The notes beneath the pieces were generated by a model. It ran no database searches. It had not been told where the DNA came from and was given only the letters and a program-made list of their open reading frames with translations. A stretch of DNA of 64,000 nt from Pseudomonas sp. LS1212 (GTDB lineage: Bacteria > Pseudomonadota > Gammaproteobacteria > Pseudomonadales > Pseudomonadaceae). Made by a program: the position numbers and the translations under genes. Shown in pieces: positions 43,605 to 51,493 of the stretch (its first letter is position 1; the number at the start of each line of letters is the position of its first letter). The stretch lies in the NCBI RefSeq assembly GCF_024741815.1, contig NZ_CP102951.1, positions 2,929,001 through 2,993,000 on the forward strand. Reading direction: 5' to 3'.

Positions 43605-45364
43605 GCGACACCTTTGCCGCGCAACTGGAGGATGTGTTCAAGGTCGATCTGCCGCAGCGTCCTTACCCGGGCCTGCGGCCTTTTGAAAAAAACGAGTGGC
43701 CGATCTTTTTCGGTCGCGAGCGCATGGCCGACGCCATCGTCAAGACGCTCATCGAGAAACATCTGCTGGTCGTGCATGGCGACTCCGGCTGTGGCAAAAG
43801 CTACCTGATCCGCGCCGCGGTGCTGCCACGGCTGGAACAGGAAAATGCCCGCGCCGGCTTGCGCTGGCGGACCTGCACGGCACTGCCCCGCGAGACCCCC
43901 TTGCTCAATATCGCCCAGGCGTTGGCCGGGCTTGACGGCGAACCGCTGGATGACGAGCGGGTCATCACCCTGCGACGTTTGCTCAATTTCGGCCAGGATG
44001 CACCGGCAGAGCTTGCCCGGTTGCTGTGCGATAACCCCGGCGACAACCTGTGCATTCTGATCGATCAACTTGAAGAGCTGTTTGGGCAGGCCCGGCGCCA
44101 TGGGCCGGAAGAGGCGCAACTGCTGACCCAGTTCCTGATCGAGTTGCACGCCCATCCGCCCCCCGGGTTATATGTCGTGCTGACCATGCGCTCGGAGTTC
44201 CTCGGCGCGTGCGCGCACTACCCAGGCTTCGCCGAAGTGGTCAATGCCACCCAGTATTTGTTGCCACGCATGGACCATAGCGATCTCTTGCGGGCCATCT
44301 GCGAGCCCGCCCGGTTGTATGAGGGCGATATCAGCCCCGCCCTAGCCGAACGCCTGATCAACGATGCCGGCGGCGGTCAGGACCAGCTGCCGCTGATTCA
44401 GCACGGCTTGATGCTGCTGTATAACCAGAACGTGCGGCTGCCGCCTGACCAGGACCCGCTGGCCAATCCGGCCTGGCACCTGGGGCTGGAGCATTATCAC
44501 CATGAGAGCCGCCTGGCCGGACTGCTGTCTGCCCATGCCGACGATGTGCTGCACCAGGCACAGACGGCTTACCTTTCGCCAGACAGCCATGTGGTCGAAG
44601 ACCTGTTTCGCGCACTGACCGATATGAACGCCGATGGCCAGGCCATCCGCCGCCCGCGGACACTCAGACAGCTGCTGTCGGTGACCGGCGCCACGGAAAA
44701 GGCCCTGCTCGGGGTGATCGACACCTACCGTGCCGATGGCGTCTCCTTTCTGACCCCTCACGGCGACACACCATTGAAAATGGACGAGCTCATCGATATC
44801 AGCCACGAGGCGCTGATCCGCTGCTGGCACAAGATTGCCGATCGAGCCGATGGTTGGCTGATCCGCGAATTCCGGGATGGTCTGGTGTGGCGCAGCCTGC
44901 TGGTTGAAGCCGAAAGTTTCGAGCAGGACCCCAGTAACGTGATTGCCCCGGCGATAACCGACGAGCGCAGTCGCTGGTTGCCCCGGCACAACCAGGCCTG
45001 GGCGGTACGCTATGGTGATGGCTGGCCGCGTGTGATGCTGCTGCTCGATGCCAGCCGCCAGGCCCGCGATCGTGCCCGTGAGCAAGCCCTTGAACAAGCC
45101 CGCCGCAAAGAGGCGCGCAGGAAATGGACCGTAGGCACCTTGGTGATCGGCGTGACGCTGGCAGGGCTGGGCTATGGCATCTATTCAAACCGCCAGTTGG
45201 TTATGACTTACGAAAACGTCAACAACCAGCTCGATGATGTGGTCAAAAAATATCCTACGCTGTCCGAGCCGCTGAACGAGGTCAAGGCCGAACTGCAGAT
45301 GCAGCAGCACGGCATCAAGATCCTCGGTGTCCCTCCACCGCAAGAGAATGCGACTGACCAATGA
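43601..45364 (+). CDS. nSTAND1-type STAND NTPase with C-terminal membrane anchor
   Basis: A 587-residue P-loop ATPase. The nSTAND1 lead-in PYPGLRPFEKNEWPIFFGRE (about 20-40) is followed by Walker A GDSGCGKSY (Lys66) and Walker B CILIDQLEELFG (Asp155); the sensor region TMRSEF and the winged-helix block (ISHEALIRCWH near 415-425) are also present. A basic stretch then precedes one transmembrane helix (about 520-540, WTVGTLVIGVTLAGLGYGIY) and a short coiled tail. STAND ATPases are signal-dependent switches; the usual C-terminal repeat sensor is absent and replaced by the membrane helix. Coupled by ATGA overlaps to genes on both sides. Confidence 0.9.
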   Translation: MSDTFAAQLEDVFKVDLPQRPYPGLRPFEKNEWPIFFGRERMADAIVKTLIEKHLLVVHGDSGCGKSYLIRAAVLPRLEQENARAGLRWRTCTALPRETPLLNIAQALAGLDGEPLDDERVITLRRLLNFGQDAPAELARLLCDNPGDNLCILIDQLEELFGQARRHGPEEAQLLTQFLIELHAHPPPGLYVVLTMRSEFLGACAHYPGFAEVVNATQYLLPRMDHSDLLRAICEPARLYEGDISPALAERLINDAGGGQDQLPLIQHGLMLLYNQNVRLPPDQDPLANPAWHLGLEHYHHESRLAGLLSAHADDVLHQAQTAYLSPDSHVVEDLFRALTDMNADGQAIRRPRTLRQLLSVTGATEKALLGVIDTYRADGVSFLTPHGDTPLKMDELIDISHEALIRCWHKIADRADGWLIREFRDGLVWRSLLVEAESFEQDPSNVIAPAITDERSRWLPRHNQAWAVRYGDGWPRVMLLLDASRQARDRAREQALEQARRKEARRKWTVGTLVIGVTLAGLGYGIYSNRQLVMTYENVNNQLDDVVKKYPTLSEPLNEVKAELQMQQHGIKILGVPPPQENATDQ

Positions 45365-45783
45365 GCCGACGCCAACGCTACAAGCGCAAGCCCGAACAAT
45401 ACGTCACCGCCGTCCGGCTGGACCTGGACACGCCGGGGTTTGCCTACCGCAAATGGGGCGCCGAACAACATTGCAAACAGGGTGACTGGCTGGTGAACAA
45501 CGCCGGGGAAACCTACACCGTCGACGCCGACGTGTTCAGCAGAACCTACCGCCAGCTACGTCCGGGGGCCTACCTCAAGACCACGCCGGTGTGGGCCGAA
45601 GTCGCGAAGCAGGCCGGCAGCATTCGCACCAAGGAAGGCCATTCACACTACGAAGCAGGTGACTACCTGGTGTTCAACGATGAGCAAGGCCAGGACGGCT
45701 ATTGCATCAAGGCCGCTCGGTTTGACGCCCTGTATGAACTGGATGAGCCAGCGGATCAGGGTTCATGGGAGGGTATATGGTAA
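45361..45783 (+). CDS. PGDYG-like duplicated small domain protein
   Basis: A 140-residue basic protein built from two similar halves. The first contains KQGDWLVNNAGETYTVDADVFSRTY and the second EAGDYLVFNDEQGQDGYCIKAARFDALYE, both matching the GDYLV...F...YE pattern of PGDYG domains, small beta modules found with transporters, kinases and conflict proteins. No signal peptide or membrane segment is seen. It overlaps the ATPase gene by 4 bases (ATGA) and the next gene by 7, so it is translated as part of the same operon. It may be a scaffold or sensor subunit; the function is not known. Confidence 0.7.
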   Translation: MSRRQRYKRKPEQYVTAVRLDLDTPGFAYRKWGAEQHCKQGDWLVNNAGETYTVDADVFSRTYRQLRPGAYLKTTPVWAEVAKQAGSIRTKEGHSHYEAGDYLVFNDEQGQDGYCIKAARFDALYELDEPADQGSWEGIW

Positions 45784-47381
45784 CGGCCCGTTCGTCGGCC
45801 CCGGTCGGCATGCTGATCACCACACTGCTGGTGGGAGCGATGTCCGGCTGCACACCCAAGCCTGACAAATTGACCGACGTGGCAGCGCCCATCACCTCGC
45901 CTGGCTGGATCCGCTTTCGTCCTGAAGCCCAGGTCGATGCCCGCAGCTTCATGTCGCGTTACGGTTCATCGCTGCAGTTGGCCGAAGGCACGAAAATGCG
46001 GCCCGTCTCCGAGCAGACCGACGAACTGGGCATGACCCACCTGCGCTACCAGCAGTATTACCGGGGTATCGAAGTCGAAGGCGCGCAGTTCCTGGTGCAT
46101 GCCAAAGGCACCCGGGCACTTTCGGCAAACGGTGAGCTGGCCTTGCGCTTCGCGCCCAGCGTACTGCAGCCTTCGATCGACGAAGCACGCGCCTGGGCCA
46201 TCGCTCGCGACCACCTGCACGCTGACGCGTATTACGACGGCGAGCGCCTCGTCGAAGCACTGAAAGCCGAACCGTCGAACCATGTGCCACGCGGCACGCT
46301 GCTGTTCACCCCCCAGGGGCCAGAGCTGGAACGCGTGCTGGCCTGGCGCTTCGATGCCTATGTGGAGCCGGTCGCCCGCTCACGCCGCCTTTACGTCGAT
46401 GCCGGCACCGGCGCCATCATCAAGGAAGCCCCGCTGCTGCCCAACTGCTTCACCACCAACGCGCCGACATCGTACCGTGGCAATCAGACATTCAATACGG
46501 CGCGCGCCACTATTCCGGTGTTTGGCGAACGCTTTATCCTGGCCGACGACTGCCATGGCAACCAGCTGCGCCTGCAGTCCTTCAATTTCACCAGCGGCTC
46601 ATCCAAGGATGTGTTCGACAGCGACAACAACTGGTCGGACCAGGACCGTGGCCTAGCGACGCCTGTGGGGGCCGGCGAGTGGTCGAACGTCGGGCGCCCG
46701 ACGCTATCGATTGCCGACCTGAGCCTGTTCGGGGTCGGCGATGTCGATTACTTCCGCATCACCTTGCCCGACACCGCGATGGTCGGCGGCGAATGTTTCC
46801 CTTCCGGGGTGGCGCTGTCGTTCTCGGCACCGGTCGACGCGCGCATTCTGGTCGGTACAAACACCGTGCAATCGGGCCATAACGTCAGTTATCTGAAGCT
46901 CGGGGGGACATCGGGCACCTTCGTTCTGCAGGTCAGTTCGCCGTTCCCGAGCCTGATCCTGGATTACAACATCAGGGCGGCCTTTTACCAGAGCATCGAC
47001 CCGAACTGCTGGCAGACCGAACCGCCTACGGTGTTCGAGCAGATTCTTGACTGCCCGATGTGCGACGTCGGCGTACTCAGCGGGCGTGACGAGCTCATCC
47101 TGGACCCCGATTACCGGCGCCCCGATCTGGTTTCTCCGCTGCAGCATTACTTCCGGTTCCGTGGCGGCGACATGGAGATTCCGATCGACGTGACGCGCGG
47201 CAATGCACTTCAGGTCGAACTGGTGGACAGCAACGGGCGCATGGTTCAACGCTCGACGTGGAGCGCAGGCAGCGAGGCAGGCCCTGCGGTGAAGGTGACC
47301 GGGTTACCCGAGGGCATTTACTCGCTGCGCTTCAGTGGCTATGGCAATGGCACGCAGATTCAGCTGCAGGCGCCCGACTGA
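45777..47381 (+). CDS. lipoprotein with truncated thermolysin-type (M4) fold
   Basis: A 534-residue exported lipoprotein (lipid Cys25 in AMSGC). Residues about 45-115 are an FTP thermolysin-type propeptide (LRYQQYYRGIEVEGAQFLV), and 125-215 a PepSY-like domain (LAWRFDAYVEP, RLYVDAGTGAIIKE). From about 230 the M4 N-terminal lobe begins (YRGNQTFNT, DDCHGNQLRLQSFNF, DSDNNWSD), but the HExxH helix domain that should follow is absent. Instead there are two beta-sandwich regions like PPC domains (DVDYFRITLPD; YFRFRGGDMEIPIDV). It is therefore probably non-catalytic. GGGAGGG precedes the ATG at 45777. Last gene of the TIR operon, overlapping the previous one by 7 bases. Confidence 0.78.
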   Translation: MVTARSSAPVGMLITTLLVGAMSGCTPKPDKLTDVAAPITSPGWIRFRPEAQVDARSFMSRYGSSLQLAEGTKMRPVSEQTDELGMTHLRYQQYYRGIEVEGAQFLVHAKGTRALSANGELALRFAPSVLQPSIDEARAWAIARDHLHADAYYDGERLVEALKAEPSNHVPRGTLLFTPQGPELERVLAWRFDAYVEPVARSRRLYVDAGTGAIIKEAPLLPNCFTTNAPTSYRGNQTFNTARATIPVFGERFILADDCHGNQLRLQSFNFTSGSSKDVFDSDNNWSDQDRGLATPVGAGEWSNVGRPTLSIADLSLFGVGDVDYFRITLPDTAMVGGECFPSGVALSFSAPVDARILVGTNTVQSGHNVSYLKLGGTSGTFVLQVSSPFPSLILDYNIRAAFYQSIDPNCWQTEPPTVFEQILDCPMCDVGVLSGRDELILDPDYRRPDLVSPLQHYFRFRGGDMEIPIDVTRGNALQVELVDSNGRMVQRSTWSAGSEAGPAVKVTGLPEGIYSLRFSGYGNGTQIQLQAPD

Positions 47382-47414
47382 GACGGACACGGGACTCTGG
47401 ATCGCATGAAAGTC

Positions 47415-47550
47415 CTGCGGACTTTAGCTGGTGCGCCACTGCGACAGCCTGCGGCAGCGGCTACATCGGTTCGGCGTACCCCGGACGGCGTAGCCGCTGC
47501 CGCCAGGCTGCGCTGGAGCCCCGCAGGGCTCCACCGGCGATCTTGAAATT
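47415..47550. repeat. REP cluster, GTAGCCGCTGCC family (copy 4)
   Basis: Lies between the convergent M4-like lipoprotein gene and msrA. Contains AGCCTGCGGCAGCGGCTAC and TAGCCGCTGCCGCCAGGCT with GGAGCCCCGCAGGGCTCC. Same family as the copies at 14300, 22797 and 26280. Confidence 0.85.
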
Positions 47551-48256
47551 ACTGCTCTGCCTTCACCAACACCGGCGCCTCCCGATAACGCTCTGGAAAG
47601 AGCTGCTTGAGCTGCGCAATCTTGGGCAAATCATTGATGACGATGTAGGGATGACTCGGGTGTTCCGTCAGGAAATCCTGGTGATAGCTCTCGGCCGGGT
47701 AAAAGCCGTTGAAGGTTTCAAGGCGGGTAGCGATGGGTTTGTTGAACGATCGGGCCGCGTCAAGTTGGGCGATGTAGGCCTGGGCAATACGCTGCTGTTC
47801 GCTGTTGGCCGGAAAAATGGCCGAGCGGTACTGGGTGCCGACGTCGGGGCCCTGGCGGTTCAGTTCGGTCGGGTTGTGAGCGACCGAGAAGAAAATCTGC
47901 AACAACGTGCCGTAGCTCACTTGCGCTGGATCGAAGGTGACTTCGACGGACTCGGCATGCCCGGTGTCGCCGTTGCTGACCCGCTCATAGTCGGCGGTGC
48001 TGGCGCTTCCGCCGGCGTACCCCGAGACCGCCCGCTTGACGCCTTTGACGTGCTGAAACACGCCTTGCACACCCCAGAAGCAGCCGCCGGCCAGCACTGC
48101 TGTTTCGTCGCCGGCCTTGCCGGCAGGCGCGTCCAGGGCCGGTGGGGCAATGGCGACTGCATCCTTGGCCGCGCCCAAGGACCACGCGCTGCTTTGCCCG
48201 GCGAAGGCCAGGGCCAGCAGCCCAAGGAGCAAACCGCGTATGCAAGGGACTTTCAT
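47549..48256 (-). CDS. msrA: exported peptide-methionine (S)-S-oxide reductase MsrA
   Basis: A 235-residue MsrA that repairs the S-epimer of methionine sulfoxide. The catalytic Cys is in LAGGCFWGVQGVF, followed by VSGYAGG, YERVSNGDTGHAE and YHQDF. Unlike the common cytoplasmic MsrA it has an N-terminal signal peptide (RGLLLGLLALAFAGQSSA), so it acts in the periplasm. The ATG at 48256 follows AGGAG at 8 bases. Third gene of the msrB-dipZ-msrA operon; its start overlaps nothing and is 49 bases past the dipZ stop. DipZ probably supplies its reducing power. Confidence 0.94.
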   Translation of the reverse strand: MKVPCIRGLLLGLLALAFAGQSSAWSLGAAKDAVAIAPPALDAPAGKAGDETAVLAGGCFWGVQGVFQHVKGVKRAVSGYAGGSASTADYERVSNGDTGHAESVEVTFDPAQVSYGTLLQIFFSVAHNPTELNRQGPDVGTQYRSAIFPANSEQQRIAQAYIAQLDAARSFNKPIATRLETFNGFYPAESYHQDFLTEHPSHPYIVINDLPKIAQLKQLFPERYREAPVLVKAEQ

Positions 48257-48305
48257 GGTGCTGACTCCTGAAATCTTGAGATGACATATCGCATTGGCCA
48301 TGCCT

Positions 48306-50081
48306 TCAACCGAACGTGAAGGCATATGCCGATACCCCCGGGTCGAGAAATTCGATGCTGAAGGTTCGCTCCTTCACAGCGCCTGGCTGGCGCACCAATT
48401 GGTAAAGCCGCTGCTCGGTCACGCTGCCGCTGCCATCGGGGGCCACGTCGGTACCATGGGCATCGCCAGGGGCCTGGCCATCGAGCGTGACCTTGAAACG
48501 CACCGGCTTGCCGTCGGCCCCCGGGCCCAGCACCAGGTGCAGGTCGCGGGCATGGAAGCGGTAAACGATACGACCGGTCGGGGCTACCAGGCGGGCCTGT
48601 TCGGCGCCGACCTGCCACGTGCCCTGCAAGCCCCAGTCGTTGAGCGCGAGCTGCTGCGGCACACTGTAGGAGGCGATTCGGTCAGGCGCCAGGCTGGCGG
48701 CCGGCACGAAGTGCTCGGCCCGCTGGTAACCGAGGTAGGTTTCCGGCGACCGTACGGCGGCCATGTCCGGCGCTTTCTGGACGCCCTGCCCCCTGGCACC
48801 GATCAGGCCTCCGGCGACCTGCGAGGCCCCTGCCTCGCGCAACAGCTGCTGAATGACACGCTCCGATTCGGCATAGTTACCCTCGCCAAAATGGTGGTAG
48901 CGGATGCGACCGCGGGCATCGGCAAAATAATGCGCCGGCCAGTATTGATTGCCGAAGGCGCGCCAGATCCGGAAATCGTTATCGACGGCCACCGGGTAGT
49001 CGATACCCAGGTCGCGCATGGCCTTGGTGACATTGCCCAGGTCCTTTTCGAAGGCGAATTCGGGGGCGTGCACACCGATTACCACCAGGCCCTGGTCTCG
49101 ATACTTCTCGGCCCAGGCCTTGACGTACGGCAGGCTGCGCAGGCAGTTGATGCAGGAGTAGGTCCAGAAATCCACCAACACAACTTTGCCCTTCAAGGCC
49201 TGAACGGTCAGCGGTGGTGAGTTGAGCCATTGTACCGCGCCGTCGAGGGACGGCAGGTTGCCTTCGATGGGCAGCGCTGTGGCCGACCGGTCGATTTTCA
49301 TCGCCGTACCCGAGGCCATCATGGCCGGCCCCGCCATCATCGCGCTGCTGGCCGGCGCCTTCCCGGCGAGACGGCCGACCAGCGCCTGTTCAAGCCCACC
49401 GGTGGAGGCCGTCGAGACCCGTGCCAGAATACCGGTATCCAGACCCAGCGCAATCGCGGCAACCCCGGCCAGCATGGCCGCGCCCAGGCCCCGTCGCATC
49501 CACTCGCCGGCCCCGAGCGAACGTTTCATCGCGGTAAAGACCTTGCCACCGAGCAACAACGCCAGGGCCAGAGAAGTAGCGGCACCCGCGGCATAGGCCA
49601 GCAACAGCAGGCTGGTACCGACGCTTGCCCCTTGCAGCGCCGCGCCGGTCAACAGCAGCCCCAGAATGGGACCTGCGCAGGGTGCCCAGAGCAAGCCCGT
49701 GGCGACGCCGATCAACACAGAAGTACCGGGGCGCGGCCGGGCATCTGCACCCGCCGCTTGCGACAGGCGATTGCCGGCTCTCACCAGCGGATGGGTCAGG
49801 CGCTCGGCCAGGGCTGGCAGCAACAGCGCCAGCCCGAACAGCGCCATGAGCAGCAACGCCAGCCAGCGGCCATATTGATTGAGCTGCACCACCCAGCCGC
49901 CGCCCACCGCCGCCAGGGTGGCCACGAGCGCAAAGGTCAGCGCCATCCCCACCAACAGTGGCGCGCCGCTGCGCCAGAACGGCTGGCCGGTGCGCGCGAA
50001 GACAAAGGGCAATACCGGCACAATGCACGGGCTGACAATCGTCAGGACACCGCCCAGGTAAGCCAGAATCAGAAGCCACAT
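48306..50081 (-). CDS. DipZ-type thiol-disulfide exchange protein
   Basis: A 591-residue membrane protein. The first 240 residues form the DsbD/CcdA-like six-helix transmembrane domain with its redox Cys pair in SPCIVPVLP and WAPCAGPI. A short linker leads to a TlpA/thioredoxin-like domain (about 290-430) with the active site SCINC in FWTYSCINCLRSL, and a C-terminal carbohydrate-binding-like beta domain (about 445-591). This is the DipZ layout: electrons pass from cytoplasmic thioredoxin to periplasmic partners, here most likely the MsrA and MsrB encoded on either side. It starts 15 bases past the msrB stop. Confidence 0.92.
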   Translation of the reverse strand: MWLLILAYLGGVLTIVSPCIVPVLPFVFARTGQPFWRSGAPLLVGMALTFALVATLAAVGGGWVVQLNQYGRWLALLLMALFGLALLLPALAERLTHPLVRAGNRLSQAAGADARPRPGTSVLIGVATGLLWAPCAGPILGLLLTGAALQGASVGTSLLLLAYAAGAATSLALALLLGGKVFTAMKRSLGAGEWMRRGLGAAMLAGVAAIALGLDTGILARVSTASTGGLEQALVGRLAGKAPASSAMMAGPAMMASGTAMKIDRSATALPIEGNLPSLDGAVQWLNSPPLTVQALKGKVVLVDFWTYSCINCLRSLPYVKAWAEKYRDQGLVVIGVHAPEFAFEKDLGNVTKAMRDLGIDYPVAVDNDFRIWRAFGNQYWPAHYFADARGRIRYHHFGEGNYAESERVIQQLLREAGASQVAGGLIGARGQGVQKAPDMAAVRSPETYLGYQRAEHFVPAASLAPDRIASYSVPQQLALNDWGLQGTWQVGAEQARLVAPTGRIVYRFHARDLHLVLGPGADGKPVRFKVTLDGQAPGDAHGTDVAPDGSGSVTEQRLYQLVRQPGAVKERTFSIEFLDPGVSAYAFTFG

Positions 50082-50096
50082 ACGATCGACCTCCGG

Positions 50097-50615
50097 TCAT
50101 GCCACCCGTGGCTGGAATTCAAGCGACAAGCCATTCATGCAGTAACGCAGGCCGGTCGGTTTCGGGCCATCGTTGAAGACATGCCCCAGGTGACCGCCGC
50201 AACGGCGGCAATGGACTTCCTCGCGCGCCATGCCGAACGAGGTGTCGGTACGGGTCGCCACGGCGTTGTCCAGGGGTTGCCAGAAGCTCGGCCAGCCGGT
50301 GTGGCTGTCGAACTTGGTGCTCGATGAAAACAGCGGCAACGCACAACCGGCGCAGACGAAGGTCCCTTCTCGGTGTTCGTCGTTCAGCGGGCTGCTGTAG
50401 GGACGTTCGGTGCCTTCCCGACGGAGAATTTCATACCGGTCCGGGCCCAGCAGGGTCTTCCACTCAACGTCGCTGTGGGTGACTTCGAACACTTCGCCCG
50501 TGCCTTGGGTGCCGACAACCTTGGCGCTTGCGGCGAAACGCGGCAGCAGACCGACGACCACCGCAGCGGCCCCCAGGCTGGTGCCGGCAACAAGGATCTG
50601 TCGTCTGGAAATCAT
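50097..50615 (-). CDS. msrB: exported peptide-methionine (R)-S-oxide reductase MsrB
   Basis: A 172-residue MsrB that repairs the R-epimer of methionine sulfoxide. Zinc Cys pairs are in VCAGCALPLF and HCRRCGGHLG; the catalytic Cys is in RYCMNG. The N-terminus MISRRQILVAGTSLGAAAVVVG is a twin-arginine type signal, so it is exported folded, probably carrying zinc. Lead gene of the operon, divergent from a response regulator gene 161 bases away. The start at 50615 gives the signal peptide its proper N-terminus. Confidence 0.94.
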   Translation of the reverse strand: MISRRQILVAGTSLGAAAVVVGLLPRFAASAKVVGTQGTGEVFEVTHSDVEWKTLLGPDRYEILRREGTERPYSSPLNDEHREGTFVCAGCALPLFSSSTKFDSHTGWPSFWQPLDNAVATRTDTSFGMAREEVHCRRCGGHLGHVFNDGPKPTGLRYCMNGLSLEFQPRVA

Positions 50616-50776
50616 GGCTCTCTCCAACAATTGCCCAAAGGGGTATGGAGAAAGCCTAGGCTTTTGCTGATCGCGAAATCCTCACGCCAAGTTAAACAAT
50701 TCGTGATAACTCGGCGCGCAGAAAACCCGCACAATGATGGCAACGCGCAAGGCCTGGCTTTATAGGATGAGATTCG

Positions 50777-51493
50777 ATGGATCAACCCAAGCGAGTCCTG
50801 GTGGTCGAGGACGATAAACACATCGCCGACCTGATCATGCTCCACCTTCGCGACGAGCACCTGGAGGTGGTACACAGTGCCGATGGCAATCAAGGGCTGC
50901 GTCTGCTGGAGCAAGGCGGCTGGGATGCCCTGATCCTCGACCTGATGCTGCCCGGCGTCGACGGGCTGGAAATCTGCCGCCGGGCCCGGGCCATGGCCCG
51001 CTACACACCCATCATCATCATCAGTGCACGTTCGAGCGAAATGCACCGGATTCTGGGCCTGGAACTGGGGGCCGATGACTATCTGACCAAGCCGTTCTCG
51101 ATGCTGGAGCTGGTCGCGCGAGTCAAGGCGCTGTTGCGCCGGGTCGATGCGATGGCCCGCTGCCTGAAAATGGACGCCGGCAGCCTGAACGCCAGCGGCC
51201 TGTTCCTTGACCCGCTGACGCGCTTGGCGTCACTCGACGGCCGCCGCCTGGACCTCACGCCGCGTGAATTCGACCTGCTGTATTTCTTCGCCCGTCAACC
51301 GGGCAAGGTGTTCTCGCGCATGGACCTGCTCAACGCCGTGTGGGGCTACAGCCACGAAGGCTACGAGCACACGGTCAACACTCACATCAACCGTCTGCGG
51401 GCCAAGATCGAGCCTGACCCGGCGCAACCGGTACGAATCCTCACCGTGTGGGGGCGCGGCTACAAGTTCGCAAGCCCGGAGGAACAGCCGTGA
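50777..51493 (+). CDS. OmpR-family response regulator
   Basis: A 238-residue response regulator: receiver domain with phospho-acceptor Asp55 (LILDLMLPGVDG) and Lys in YLTKPFSMLEL, then a winged-helix output domain (LTPREFDLLYFFARQPGKVFSRMDLLNAVWGYS). The histidine kinase gene follows with a 4-base overlap (GTGA). It is divergent from msrB-dipZ-msrA and is the obvious candidate regulator of that repair operon, as HprSR controls msrPQ in E. coli; this link is inference from position. Confidence 0.93.
   Translation: MDQPKRVLVVEDDKHIADLIMLHLRDEHLEVVHSADGNQGLRLLEQGGWDALILDLMLPGVDGLEICRRARAMARYTPIIIISARSSEMHRILGLELGADDYLTKPFSMLELVARVKALLRRVDAMARCLKMDAGSLNASGLFLDPLTRLASLDGRRLDLTPREFDLLYFFARQPGKVFSRMDLLNAVWGYSHEGYEHTVNTHINRLRAKIEPDPAQPVRILTVWGRGYKFASPEEQP

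Noticed and set aside
14300..47550. GC-rich repeats as a CRISPR array
   Set aside because: The repeats are palindromic, of two dispersed families, without regular unique spacers or cas genes; they are REP elements.
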